In this document: one piece after another, positions 21,611 through 34,166 of the stretch
Layout of the letters: every line of letters starts with the position of its first letter
Numbering within the stretch: position 1 is the stretch's first letter
Source of the DNA: Physcia stellaris
Lineage: Eukaryota; Ascomycota; Lecanoromycetes; Caliciales; Physciaceae
Length of the DNA: 64,000 bases
Reading direction: 5' to 3'
Assembly (NCBI GenBank): GCA_018902385.1
Contig: JABSSW010000055.1
Coordinates: forward strand, 229,823 to 293,822
Notes under the pieces: model-generated
Database searches by the model: none
Seen by the model: the letters and a program-made list of their open reading frames with translations, nothing else
What the model was told of the DNA's origin: nothing
Position numbers and translations under genes: made by a program

Positions 21611-23075
21611 ATGTCAGACCCTTTATCGGTTGCAGCCGGCGTTGCAGGTGTAATCACGGCCGCAGCCCAAATTTCCAGGATATTGATCAAATTTACCAAG
21701 AAATTCAAAGACGCGCCTAGTGAAGCTTTCATGGTACTCGACGAAGTTACCCACACGGGCCAAATCATCTCGCAATTACAGTCATTCATTCTCGATACCG
21801 AGGCAGCTAGCCGATCACAGATCTGTTTGTTACACGTTGAATCAGTTGTCACAATAATCACGGGATGTGTTGCCACGTTCTCGGAGCTCCAAGGGCTTAT
21901 CAACGGACTATGCACGGATGAGATGACGGTCATGGACCGCCTCAAGTGGGCAAAACACGAGACTTCAATTGGCGCCTTAGGCTCAAGGCTGCAGACCCAC
22001 AAAGCCTCCTTATCCTTGATGCTTGATATTCTGAACGGGTGAGTATCGACCCAATGAATTCTCAATCAAGCTAACGGAATAAAGCAATACGATGCAAGAG
22101 ATTAAAAGCGTCGTCGACCGTCTCGACTCAAGAGTCGCGAACGACTACCAAGACATCTTGAAAAGGGTACAGGCACTAGAAGTCCAACAGAACTCGCAAC
22201 CCGATCAACTTCCCCTTCTGGAACAATCTACGGAATCTCCATTGCCCGTTCTGACCGTGCAGGAAGACATCCCTGAGGATGACAAGCTTGGCAAGAGACA
22301 ATCTCGACAGTCGTTTAATCACAGATTTGAACAAGATTTGTCCGGAAGTCGTGTGTATAGAAATATCCAATTTCGAGGATCGACGTCGTCACTTCTGACC
22401 ACGGACCAACCGGGGTCACGTTGGTCTACATTCTCAGGAATAACTATCGCGGAAGCCATGTCCCAAATGTCTGTCCTTAATTTAGCGATTACAACTTCGG
22501 AAGTCTTCTTTTCTCATCAGTACAGGATCCAGCCGCCTCCCTTGCCGCCAACGCGTAGAGTATCAGCCCAACTACCAAGATGGCGCGCACGACAAACGCT
22601 AGCCATCACTAGATCTAGACCCAGGCTTATTGTTGAACCGAAAGCAGACCCGTCTGTTGTTGGTGAGTTCTGTAGAAGGACTGGCGCTTCTGTCGAAGAC
22701 TTTTGCCTGGAGGTCTTGTATCTGGCCCTGAAATTCTACGCCAAATTCTCAAACATTTCAACTTTGCGGTTTCGCAAATCACTCCTCTATGCTTTGTCGA
22801 TATTCGATGGTGATGTCGAGCACTATTTCGGCTATGAGGAGCAACCTCTAGCAGTCTTTAACCAGCTCCAGTGCCGTGGGAGAAGCCCCAGGTTTATGAT
22901 CAGAAAGCGTGAGCCTCCGGCATTTGGATTTGATGAAGAGAAGATCACTGACAGCATTGGGCTTCTCAGCGAAGGATGGTGGATCTCTCCAGAAGTGTTC
23001 ATTGAGATAATGTGCAATAACCCTTCGCTGCTAGGGTCACAGGCAATGATCTACAAACTTCCGAACCAAACTTAA
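21611..23075 (+). CDS. Fungal N-terminal (HeLo-like/STAND-type) domain protein
   Basis: Two exons, 21611-22038 and 22085-23075, join in phase over a 46-nt intron to 472 residues. The start, MSDPLSVAAGVAGVITAAAQ followed by LIKFTKKFKDAPSEAFMVLDEV, is the helical fungal N-terminal domain found ahead of NACHT, ankyrin or prion-inhibition modules in fungal NLR-like proteins (family knowledge). A coiled-coil-like stretch follows (MQEIKSVVDRLDSRV). The C-terminal half (from about residue 280) has no ATPase or repeat motif and is not recognised. The protein is therefore a receptor-like N-terminus without a visible sensor or NTPase. A role in heterokaryon incompatibility or immune-type signalling is inference only. 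Confidence 0.7.
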
Positions 23076-23836
23076 CAGGGTAACACTTCTCACGACTACC
23101 TCTCGTGCTTATGCATATCTATTTTACTTTCTAGATCTATCCAAAGTCCGAGTGCGTCAGTAGATATCCGCCGAGGTCACGTACTTGGAAACTGGTTTTG
23201 GACCTGGTCAGATTGAACGCAATGTCGCTGTATCCTAGCCAAAAGGACATGATGGCGACAAGCCATTTGATCTGCTTTCAGTGCACTCTTTGAATGCTCA
23301 CGGCTACGGAGTAATGGACGAGAAACAAGCTTCGGCAAACAGTTGGGCCAGGCTAGCAGCCCTATGAGGAGTCGAGAACCCTGACTGCAATTAAGAGGTG
23401 GCCCGTGCATGATGCTTGGCACGATCGTTTCTCGTCAATCGACCATCTCCGAAAGCAGTTCTTGCTATTCAAACAACTACAGTCAAAGGCTCCCCCAGAA
23501 TTTGGGTGGATAAAGAGTGCAAGATGGTGTATCGAGAATCGCCAGTAATACAATGGATCTTATTCGATGGGAGTATCAAAAGGAATACAGGATCTAAAAA
23601 GGAAAATAGGATCTAGTTCCGAGATGCATTTCACTAGCCTTGGCAGCGACAACCCTGGCTCGTGATTGGACCCCGCAGTACCGATAAGCAGCTGCCAGGG
23701 AGCCCACGCATGCATTGCATGCTAACTTAAGGAATCCTGTCCCGTCCCTGTTGATGATCACCTTCTCTTCCATTTGCTGATACAACCTCACCTCCGCATC
23801 TCGGTCACTGACCTCTTGCTCACCCAAAAGCTCACC
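23076..23836. other. Intergenic region
   Basis: About 760 bases between the N-terminal-domain gene and the permease. Only unconvincing short frames are present. Confidence 0.35.
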
Positions 23837-25429
23837 ATGGCCTTCGATGCCACCGAGAAAGCGCCTCCGCACCACATCGACGACCATGGCATCAAGGGCG
23901 AGAGCGACGAAGGAGAGACCTTGGCAGTACTCGGTTACAAGCAAGAATTAAAACGCAATCGTTCCCTCTTCACCCTCCTCTTCCAGACTCTGGCCATTGC
24001 TGCCATACCTTTCGGTGAAGGTGGCCCTATCATCAGTGCCATCTATGGCGGCGGTCAGCTCTCCATCTTCGTTGGCTGGATCATCATCTTGATCCTCGAT
24101 GAGTGCGTCGCCGTATCGCTGAGCGAGTTGGCTTCTCGCTACCCAACTTCAGCAGGGCCCTACTACTGGTCCTTCCAACTTGCGAAAGCGCAGCATCGAA
24201 CGGTACTATCCTTCATCACCGGCTGGATATGGCTCATCGGCAATTGGACTATCACCTTGTCGGTCAACTTCGGTCTCGCTTCTTTGATATCAGCCACAGC
24301 CGCCATGTACCACCCGGATTTTGCCGCCACCAGCTGGCAGTTGTTACTGATCTTCTATGCTATCCTCCTGATCTCATTCATCATCTGTACATTCGGAAAT
24401 CGCTTCTTGCCCATGGTCGATACCATCTGCGCCGCATGGACAGCCCTCAGTATTCTCATAATACTGATTGCACTTTCCGTTAGCGCTAAGGCAGGACGAC
24501 ATAGCGCCAGCTATACTCTGGGCAACTATGACAAAAGCTTGTCTGGATGGGGCGGCTTTACCTTCTTCATCGGGCTTCTACCAGCAGCTTACACTTTTTC
24601 GGCAATCGGTATGATCTCGTCCATGGCAGAGGAGGTTGCGGATCCAACGATCAAAGTCCCAAGAGCCATTAGTCTCTGTGTGCCGGTTGGTGGATTCGCT
24701 GGACTTTTCTTCATTCTACCAATCTGTGCAACTCTTCCACCACTAGCAGACATTATTGGGGCCCCAGGAGGTCAAGCACTACCTTACATCTTTCACACAG
24801 TGATGGGTACGCCAGGTGGCGGTTTGGGGTTGATGTTCCTCGTCCTGGTACTTACCATGTTCTGCTCCATCTCCATCACGACAGCCGCTTCGCGTACAAC
24901 TTGGGCATTCGCACGCGACGACGCCATTCCGTTGGCAAGACTTTGGTCAAAGGTTAGCCCGAATCTGGGAGTACCGGTCTTCGCTCTTGCCCTTGTCACT
25001 GTTGTGCAGATGCTGCTCGGTCTTATTAACCTTGGCAGTACGAGTGCATTCACAGCTTTTGTGTCCGTTGGTGTGATGGCCCTGCAAATCAGCTACGCCA
25101 TTCCGATCGGTCTGAGTCTTTTCTCAGGCCGTGCTCAAGTCTCACACGCACGGTGGAAATTACCGCCCATCCTTGGGATGGTCGCTAATGCCGTTGCAAT
25201 TTGCTGGATTGCCTTCGAAACGGTTTTGTTCAGTATGCCAACGGCTCTGCCTGTGACCTCGGTGACCATGAACTATGCATCTGTAGTGCTCTGTGGTTTC
25301 CTGGCCATCGCCGCCTTTTGGTATGTGGTCTATGCACGAAGAGGTCAGTCATCCTACCACTTGTATCTAGGACTTTCCCATTGACGTTTGGTAGCCTACA
25401 AAGGTCCTCCGGCCTCTGATGGACTTTGA
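23837..25429 (+). CDS. APC-family amino acid/GABA-type permease
   Basis: A fungal amino-acid/choline (GABA permease-like) transporter of the APC superfamily. The start at 23837 has a good context (CTCACCATGG). Exon 1 runs 23837-25343; a 51-nt intron precedes the short exon 25395-25429, which gives the tail AYKGPPASDGL. Together they give 513 residues. About 12 membrane segments are visible. Family motifs are FQTLAIAAIPFGEGGPIISA, ELASRYPTSAGPYYWSFQLA, GWIWLIGNWTITLSVNFGLA and SMAEEVADPTIKVPRAISLC, the last being the conserved acidic-Lys-Pro-Arg segment. AASRTTWAFARDDAIPLARL is also typical. GABA, choline or another small amine could be carried; sequence alone does not decide. Confidence 0.85.
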
Positions 25430-26546
25430 AACGATAATTGACCTCGTGAAATATTCACGGAAACGGCTCATCAACATGTATTATTTTGATGTGAATAAGT
25501 TTGATATATTAACAGCACAGGCAACAGACCTGGGGAGTAAGGGGTGGGGAGCACGTGGCATTATTCTTCTAGCTTTGATTGTGCCATGCAGGTACTTTAG
25601 CCGCTGGAAGATGCGAACCCGATTATCCCGATAAGCATGATCTAGTTATTTTACAGTAGCTTGGCTGACAGTGCTAGAACGAGGTAGTCATCCATCCTTA
25701 CCTTAAATCCTTCTCTCTACTTTCCTCTTACTGTTCTTTGCAATCTTCTTGAGTCAAAATTGCTCTTATTCGTCTATTAATACGCTATATCACTGTCTCA
25801 TTCATGCAGAGGTGGATACATTACAATGGGAACGTGCCGAGACCATTTGGAATGAGCTCCATTGCGAATCCGGGCTATAGGTAACGAATCCGAGGCTGTT
25901 GTGAACCCAGCGAGAGAGGGGTTTTGTTGGCAAATTCGGAATATGCCGATGCTTAGGTCCACAAGATAGAGTCTAAGATTTCCCAGACTTTCTGTTAGCA
26001 TTTAAAACGGAAAGCATTGCCGGTACGCGAATCATCAAAGATTTTCGACGACAGCTCCACGAAAGAATGATGACATCGCACTACCTTCGGAGCTACGTCC
26101 TCCTTTCCCCTTTCCAACACTGTGGCTTGAGGTCTAGCACGCGGAGGTGTCTACATGTCGGCAGTAAGACACCCAAAAACCCCTACTTATTTGGTCTTCT
26201 TGTCCGCTATTGTGGGGCACACGTAGGGTTCCCAGCAACAGCCCCATATCCAGGAGAAATAACTGGCTCGGACGTGATGCTAATGCTCACTGGCGGAAGA
26301 CAAGATGGAGCTTGACCGCGATGGCGCTAGTGAGGGCGGTGGTTCACAGTCGAGGTCATGCAAGTGCGCCCTCTCTGCTTCTTGTGAGAGGCTGATTGTG
26401 GACTAACGATTACAAGTAGCATGGTGTCTCCCATCCGAATTTTGCGTGACTTTTCGCATCTTTGAGGATTCACGCTACATCTCATTGGTCGCTTCGATCT
26501 GCAGCCTCGGAACACGCCCTGCATACGAGTACTAGCGCCCTGCATC
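25430..26546. other. Intergenic region
   Basis: About 1.1 kb without a recognisable gene on either strand. Confidence 0.35.
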
Positions 26547-27334
26547 ATGCAACGAACGCCCTTCGACAGCTTTGGTTTCCCAGTGGACAATGAAAGGGCC
26601 AATACCACGTTCAGTCCGCAGCCACCTCATGCGAGTGCTGCGGCTGGACTTGGGTAAGTTTTTTTTTTTGCTAATGGGCCTGCAGGGCACGATCGTTGCT
26701 TCAGCCCTTGCGCCCTCTATCCACTTCGAGAGCCGCATCTGGAAAATCACGTCACGTGTGTTTGTTCTTCGGCTGTGAACTCACATTCGTCGACCCCATC
26801 TCTCTTGATCGTCATCAACAGAATGACCACTTCCAAAAGGTACCAAGCTATGGAGGCCAAATCCAGCAACATCGAGCTCCACGTACCTCTGTGCATTGGG
26901 AGCCCGGCTATGGCGCCGCCAATGCCAATGGCAATGCGACGATAGAGTCATATTGTAATGACTCTGTTTATGCCACATCGGCATACCAGGACTCACATAT
27001 AAGCTCTCAAGATCAGTCAACCTTGAATATTGACCATGCGAGTCTCCCAACCCACCCTGTTGACAGCGCTCGCCAGCTTTCGAGCCACGCTTCACCGACT
27101 ACTACTGCGATCCCTCTTGTAGCGCACAGCGCACCTCCCCAGCGTCATCACTGTCCTCACCATGGGTGCAACACAAGCACCGCTCGGCGTGGTGATCTCA
27201 GTCGTCACATGCTAACTCACCAAACCGGTCCTAAGGCCTTTGACTGCCCTTTTCCAACATGCAACCGCAAAGGCCTCCATGGTTTCGCAAGGAGCGATAA
27301 GATGTGGGAACACTATCGTACTATTCACCAGTAG
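26547..27334 (+). CDS. C2H2 zinc-finger protein with a 32-nt intron
   Basis: A predicted nuclear DNA-binding protein. Exon 1 (26547-26653) encodes MQRTPFDSFGFPVDNERAN onward. A canonical but only 32-nt intron (26654-26685: GTAAGT donor, T run, CTAAT branch, TGCAG acceptor) joins it in phase to exon 2 (26686-27334), for 251 residues. Three C2H2 fingers are visible: HVCLFFGCELTF with DRHQQNDH at about residues 58-83, HHCPHHGCNTSTARRG with SRHMLTH near residue 190, and FDCPFPTCNRKGLHGFARSD with EHYRTIH at the C-terminus. The region between fingers 1 and 2 is Ser/His/Gln-rich. Without the intron the finger frame has no upstream ATG. Targets are unknown. Confidence 0.7.
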
Positions 27335-27741
27335 GAGAGCAAAGTGCGATGATCAGGTTAGCAAAGGTACTACTTTGGTCAAGAGCTATGGCTGACTCTT
27401 TTCAGACTTTGAGAGTGCAATTGTTGCTGTTGTTTTCTGGTCTTATTCGTTCATCACACAGTCATTACGGAATCTGCACGAAGAACTCATGTCTCAGCTC
27501 ACGGCCTACTTTTTATATTTCATTTATTCGTTCATCACACAGTCATTACGGAATCTGCACGAAGAACCCATTATTTCTCAGCTCACGGCCTACTTTTCTA
27601 TATTTCGTTTGCCCACTTCGGTCGTTTCAATGTTTAGCTAGTTATCCCAATTCTTTGTCGCTACGCTTCCGAGCTCGACTTCGGTCGCCAAATTATCGTG
27701 ATCGGTATGCACATCCGAAAGCGAGTAGATAGCAGAATAGA
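27335..27741. other. 3' flank with tandem duplication
   Basis: Downstream of the zinc-finger gene. It holds an imperfect direct duplication (listed separately) and no gene. Confidence 0.4.
27443..27608. repeat. Imperfect tandem duplication, about 81-86 bp unit
   Basis: Two adjacent copies both begin TTATTCGTTCATCACACAGT and continue with nearly the same sequence through CTCAGCTCACGGCCTACTTT. The first starts at about 27443 and the second 81 bases later. Copy 2 has a few extra bases after the segment GCACGAAGAAC. They lie in the 3' flank of the zinc-finger gene, so this is probably a recent local duplication. Confidence 0.75.
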
Positions 27742-27900
27742 ATGTCAAAGAATCCAAACCCATCACGATCCAATGTCCTGGATGCTCTCAAACAATACGT
27801 GGGTGATTACCCAGGAGATGTGATATGGAAAAGTCACCAGGATATATTCGCGAAGGTATACCCAATGCCTGCCGAATCCACCATTTCGTATATCTATTAG
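27742..27900 (+). CDS. Short hypothetical ORF, possibly a gene fragment
   Basis: A 52-codon frame, MSKNPNPSRSNVLDALKQYV and on to the stop at 27898. The amino-acid mix (VLDALKQYVGDYPGDVIW) looks more like coding sequence than its surroundings. A GTATAC at the end of FAK could be a donor to an unseen exon. No family is recognised. It may be a fragment of a lost gene. Confidence 0.2.
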   Translation: MSKNPNPSRSNVLDALKQYVGDYPGDVIWKSHQDIFAKVYPMPAESTISYIY

Positions 27901-30900
27901 TAGCACGCCTTCGGGTCGATCAATATTCCATGGTCAAAGACCGTCCTGAGATGTCACCTCATTAGACCTTGGCCGGGGCGCCAAGCCTTCGGTAGATTTC
28001 CCCATACTTTATCCTCGCACGAATCTTGAAGATACAGAGTCCTCGGTAGTATTCCTACAATCATTATGCGCATCAAAGAACATGGCTTCAACAAGTCCCT
28101 CCCACATCTCCCTTTAAAAAAAAGGAAAAACCCAGCTCCGAAGTTCCATCTCGAATCCAAGGCCATTGCAGACGAAAGTTGCGATTGCAGATTCTCTTCC
28201 TTGCTCAAGCCATAGCATAATGTACCAGATCAAAAAAACTTTGACCCGCCACGAAGTTTTCCCAGCTTACATACCCAGGGTACCCTCCAGTGGCAGCACG
28301 AGAAGCCGGTACAAGAGATCCTACGGCTTTCATCTCTCATGATTAGAAGAAAGGGTTGCACCTCGTAGCATTAATTATTATAGGTCGAAGCTATCTATCA
28401 TTGAATTGCACCCCAAAAACAACGTCTAAATAACCAAGCGAGCAAGGGCGGATGATCAAAGTACGCGTATCCCGGAGTGAGGGTTGAAGTTTGTTCTGTC
28501 GTTGCTCGTACAGAGAGTTTTGTAAAGTGGTTCCGGGATGAGTATGATCCTTTAATTGGTAGTCACCACTCTGTAGCGTGGCTCTCGGTATCATACATAC
28601 AAGTCCTAGCCCTGGAATGGAGAATTATATACTCGCCCACTACTTCAAACTAAAAGAGATATTTCGATTGCAACAAGACAGATTCAGCGCCCTTCTCAAC
28701 ATACCTCCCAAAGCATTCTCGAAAGCAGACAGAGACCGCTACGTGGGCAGTTAGCGACCCAAGGACCCACAGTCTCGTAGCAGTGCATCTATACAACCAG
28801 CTCAGATTCAGCGATCCCCAAAAGTTTAAGCTATTGGTACCTATCGCTCGGCATCCTAACAACACCTCACCCCAGACCTCGTTCATGATATGGCGGACTT
28901 ACTTATTCAAGAGTTGAGATATGACGAAGTCTCTCATCCATTCATAAAGAGCACCGCAGTGCAACCCCGATGTCGCATCACTGGGGTTGTGCGGGTGTTG
29001 CAGTGTGGCCTTGAAGTTTTAGGCGGCTTTGGGATTGGCGAGGGGGATGCGGCGAGGAGTTCGTTGGTTGGGTTTATTGGGTTAACGGTGGGTGAACTTG
29101 GATCCAAGGTCAAAACGGTTTTGTTGCGCTCATTCGGGTATGTCTTTCTGTATTGGTGGTATTCTACGAGCGCGCAGATCCTGCGAAGAACGGTACGTTT
29201 CTTTGAAGGACCGTTTTTACTTGGGATTTGGTGGTTATAGATGGAGGTCTTGATCGTTATTTTGGTGCAGTGCTTTGCGGATGTGAACAGAATCGCGAAG
29301 AAAGAGGGGGATTTGTCTTTATTGCTTTGTGTTTCTTGGTCTTTTTGTTTAGTCATGGCAATCTGGGGGCAAAGATAGATTTCAACGAGTGGAGACTTTA
29401 ACCACGCCAGAAAGGCACCAAATTTACCTCAACCAAGCGAGCCCGACAACCGCGATGAATAATCATCGCATCGGCAAGCGGTCCACCACCAATCCGCTCG
29501 TTCGACTAAATGAGAGGCGCTTTCGGGATATAATCTATTGGAAGAAGTCGTTTGAATGATGGAGATCTGCAGTGAATGCCTGGAATAGAAATGACGACCA
29601 CAGCCCCGGAATGATAACGTTATACAGTCTAATCAGAGCGGCGTTGGATGCTATCGACCAAAGAGGTGGACACTACTCGAACCTGAATCTCGCTTGTCCA
29701 GGCTCACGACGCGGACCGTAGCTCTGGTTATCGAATATCTGACGTGGAGCTGGGAGCCATGGACGGGTTGGCCAGAGCGTGCCTTAGATTGAATCGAAGA
29801 AGAGATGTAAGGGAGCTGACCAGTAGTGTTTTCCACCATTTAAAGCCTCGCTTCCGGAGGGGTATAGAGAGAGAACCATCACGTCGCTAAATGTAAGAAC
29901 CGAGCATAGATCGGTCCTTTACACGTCAGATACCGTGCACTTGCAGGCTATCAGAAGCAATGCCATCTCACTCACTCAACCCGACATAGAAGTTGACATT
30001 GAAAATCAGCTTGGACGTTCAGATCCTTTCGTGATCCAACCCACTCTCGAGATTTCGAGACCCGTCCGATGAATTTTCCCTGTTCGGGGCCATAAAGATG
30101 ATAACACCACCATCTGGCACCCTTCTCAGAGACAAACCCTCGCGTCCATAATTGAGAATCAGTGAATACCCTTTTCTCAAGTATCTCGAAAAGCAGATCG
30201 GGAGCAAAATATATACTGAACCTGGGGCTCATCTCCACCTTCCAATCCTTAGCAGCTGATGGAGCCCCCTTCCGAAATGTGCGCTCGAATGCACGAAGCT
30301 GAGAGAAGTTTAGATTTACGCACTGCTCTGATTCTGGCTTGTTGCTAGACCTTGGTGGTTGAAGCGCTTAGGGGTTGGCTGGTGGTTTTCATTAGGTAGA
30401 AGGATGTATATAGCTTGCAAGGTCGATTTGATTCTGTCCGTAAAGTTGGAAAAGAATACTCTCCTATAGTACTTTCTAGGCGTCGTAGCTTACCTTAAGA
30501 ATCCTAGTCTAGATATAAAACCTTGTGCGCCCACTAATTCTAGATAAACTGTAAGTGACTGCGAGGGAGGGGACAGGATTGATTAGCTATAGTGACATGC
30601 ATGATTTAGATGTTACGCACATTGTAGTGACTTTTGAATCAAAGAAGGACATATCCCGAAACTAATCAGCGTCCCAGACTATTCGTCCGCTGCCAAACGT
30701 CCCCAGAACCCGCTGACATCCTTGTATTGATGGACTGTGCCGAAGAGAGTGTTATGGCAATTCATTCAGTAACAGCCTTCTAGGACGCAAGCTCACGACA
30801 CTCGGAGATAAGGATATTAAAATTTGGAGCTGGAGCCACTGATGATTTCTTTCCCGGGACTCATCCGGCGTGCAGCTATGTTTTGAATATTTGCATGCCT

Positions 30901-32008
30901 TGCAATGCCGATGTCCGAGATTGTGGATCATTGAGCTCGAGAGGTTTTTTTATCCTTTCGTCGATCTCAGAATCGCTATATTGGAAGGATTGACCACATA
31001 GCCGAGGAGGTGCGGAATGGAGCGATTAAAATTCTCAGCTTGGTTGATTTTGCGCCATTGAAGTCCCGTCATGTATAGATCTTACTTAACCAGGAGATCG
31101 TAAAGTGTTGGTAGTATATGAGATTCGTCCACTTGTTTACCCCTCTTTCTTCTGACACAATCAGTCCCTTGTCTAAGAGTCAGCAAAGCTGGTGGACAGA
31201 GATAGCTGCTACTTTTTCTGGACGCCTCAGGCTTCGAGTACCGCCTCTTCACCGCCACAGGCAGTAGACAGAGCTCGTGGGACCCTCTGATGGCCTATAT
31301 CAAAGAGCGTTTGAAAATTGTCTCTCCTCAAGCTATGTATACTAAAGTAGTATAAGCTTTTGTCTAGCTTGTAGACACGAATGGACGATGGACGACACAG
31401 GGAGCTATCATTATACGATCACTTCCAAATGCTGAACCCAATGGTAGTCGCTGTAAACAATGACCGGAAGAGCCTTGCCGCGTTTCTGAGCGAATTTTGG
31501 ACTCTCCTCAGTGGCAAAGATGATAAGAATTGACTGGAAGCTGTACACTCAGCGCGTTAGTTTATGTGTGATCCGGTTCGAAGCCATAGATCCAGACCCA
31601 AGGTTTTAATTAAGCTGCGTGCTCTGTGACTCAAATCTGCTCTTTTGCGTAATTACCCCGACTGAGTGTCGAGGCAGGGGGCGTTATCCAAGCATTTTTT
31701 GGGTCCTATTCAGTCTTCTGGCTAGAAGCTCGAGCGCTTTCCTACGCAATGCTTCGTTCATTCCATCCCGGGGGACTTGTACGGCGAGTTAGCCGATTTT
31801 TATGTCCTTCGGAACGATGCAGAAGTTTAGTTCGATCTGGTGGCCGAAGCCCTGATCTGTTGAAAAATTGAGGCCTTTGCCACTTTCAGATCATCGACAG
31901 GAACCAGACACGTGTCTCATATTTGGAACATGGAAGCCTCAAATAGCACTCAACTCCTTATGGGAGAGATGGATTAAGGGCTATGGTTGTCTGGTGTATA
32001 GAATAGTG
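27901..32008. other. Gene-poor region of about 4.1 kb
   Basis: No gene is supported. Frames such as 28890-29240 (plus) and 29972-30238 (minus, containing PRFSIYFAPDLLFEILEKR) are open but lack a start context, introns or a family match. The minus frame at 30.0-30.2 kb could be a decayed gene piece. Base composition is close to that of neighbouring intergenic DNA, so this is not part of the AT-rich compartment. Confidence 0.4.
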
Positions 32009-33626
32009 CTAGTAGATAGCTTGCTTCCCAACACCCCATCCAACTTTTCTGATACGGGCCCAAACGAAGAAGCCCAGTCCAGTCAGATAAGAAGCGCTTG
32101 TAAATATCGCTAAGCCAGTGTAGGACCCTCGTTCGCGCTGTAAGATAGCTCCTGCAACAGGTATGCCGACGAGAGTGCCTATCCCGACAACTGTGAAGCA
32201 AGTCGCGAAATACTTTCCATAATTGTCAGTCGTACACAGCTGACCCGCGCATACTGGCCCTAAGCTGATGTTACTCCCTGAAGCGAACCCGAAAATCAAA
32301 GCATAGGTAAGGAGAAGGCCCTCCACATCACGAATTTCAGTGGTCAGCGTAGCCGGTAACCAGAATGCCAGCGTTGATACCAAGCATAATCCTATCATAA
32401 GAATCATTGTATTGAACCTGCCTATCCTATCTGCCAAGAGGCCAGGCGCCCATCGACCGAAGAAAGAGCCTGCGTTCAAGATGGCCAAGAGCTGATAAGA
32501 CAATGCTTCGTCGATACCACTAGCAAGCGCAAACGAAGAGAGGTAGGTGAGAGGCACAAACAAGCCCCACTCGACTAGGAATATTGCAAGGGTCATGATC
32601 AGAAAAGTAGTATCCTGGAAGATCCTGAAGTCGGGTAGTAAATCTGCTTTGGAAATGCGTCGTGTGGGAAGACGAGATCCAACTAGGAGAGTTGCCACAA
32701 TTAGAAGAGCGAGGAATACGAATCCAAGAGTTCGTGTAGCCCAAGCAAATCCAACAGACTCAAATAGAGAAGAGAGCATCAGTGGGAAAATGATCCCGCC
32801 AAGGGAGCCTCCGCATGCAGCAATACCTGAGGCGAGCCCGCGACGGCGATGAAAGTAATGGCCCACAGAGGCAATGGCCGGACTTGACACGAGGGAAGTA
32901 CCGAGACCCCCCAAGATTCCAAACACGAGCATAAAATGGTAATAAGCTTTACCATCGATGTCAGCTTTTTGAGTGTACTGCAAGACTCATGATGGAAAAT
33001 GTGTTCGGGCAACGCAGCGCATTGAGAAACATTCGGTTGCACTGAGTGACGTCATATGCGTGATAGTGCGATAGCTCAACAACAGTCTTTAGTCGTCGAC
33101 AGTAGAGCGAGATAGGGTTGAACGTTGCATAGGACGAGAAGGAAAAGCACTTGAGAAGGATGGATGGAGATGTCAACAGACCTTTGCAGACGCCGAGCAG
33201 GAACATTGTCAAGACTAAGCATGTGCTTCCAGCACCCATCAAGACTTTTGGCCCCTGAGCATCAAATAGTGGACCCGTCTGGATACCACTGAAATATGCA
33301 ATGAACAGATAGACACCGAATATCCAACCGACATCGGCGGTGCTATATGACTTTAACTGATTGTGAGCCAGGTAGGTTTGAAAGGTTCCGATGGTGTTCA
33401 TAAGACCGAAGCAGCACATCATGCCGCACAAGGATCCTAAAACTGACAGCCATGCCCGGGTCCCACCCTCCGGGTACACCTTCTGACACTCGCCATCTGA
33501 GTTGTGCGATATACTTATTCTTGCACCTTCTTGATGGTGCATACAGTCCTCAGTGGTTGAGCCAAGATTAGAAGGTGATGGCTTTTGGGCTTCGATCGGC
33601 TTCACAGCCTGCGAGACCATTTTCAC
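32009..33626 (-). CDS. MFS transporter, monocarboxylate (MCT)-type
   Basis: A major-facilitator carrier of the fungal monocarboxylate-permease-like group. Exon 1 (33626-33182) carries a hydrophilic start, then YPEGGTRAWLSVLGSLCGMM, the usual entry to helix 1, and GTFQTYLAHNQLKSYSTADV. A 235-nt intron (33181-32947) with the non-standard donor GTCTGT restores the expected CKAYYHFMLVFGILGGLGTS in exon 2 (32946-32009). Further motifs are HYFHRRRGLASGIAACGGS (loop and helix 5) and FGRWAPGLLADRIGRFN (inter-domain loop). About 12 membrane segments and 460 residues fit the family. The long intron with a weak donor is the least certain part and could hide a small exon. The substrate is unknown. Confidence 0.8.
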
Positions 33627-34166
33627 TACATAAACAAAAGAAGATAGGGGAGAGCTATGTCCTTCACCACGGATGGTGTACGGTCATTGTACTAGACTGT
33701 CATCGGATATTTGTGTTGATTACTTGGGGGTTCTAGTGTTCAGGACTATGTAGTGAACAAGGCTGAAGGTGTCGTTGGAGCCTCGAGCTTGGACCCTCGG
33801 ACATTGGCGCCGGCGGTCCGGTCCGTGAGAGCTCGGCGCCAAGAGCTCTAAACCCGAGAGTTGCTGACCACCCTCTCTCTCGCCTCTGGAATCTCTGTAT
33901 CCAATCATCCTTCACTTCGAAGCGCCACCTTCGGCCTGAAACCTCTCCTTATCATGCATTTGCGGCGTAGCTGTGACGGCTAGACCAGTCCGAAACACTA
34001 TTAGAAGACAGAGGCACCCCGCCAGGAATCATGTTCCGGCTACGGGAAAAGTCGAAGGCTTTCCATGGACACCGAGCTTCAATTATGTGCAGTCTGCCAA
34101 TGAATTCCAGCCTTGCTCTAGTGGAATCCAGCGCTTCCCTACATATGAGCCTACTGGTGACCCGTC
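33627..34166. other. Intergenic region between divergent genes
   Basis: 540 bases upstream of both the MFS gene (minus) and the STAND-type fragment (plus). No feature is recognised. Confidence 0.35.

Noticed and set aside
28890-29356. Overlapping frames on both strands at about 29 kb
   Set aside because: No start context, splice signals or family motif on either strand.
31560-31600. tRNA B-box-like GGTTCGAAGCC
   Set aside because: No A box or foldable cloverleaf around it. No tRNA or rRNA gene was found anywhere in the window.
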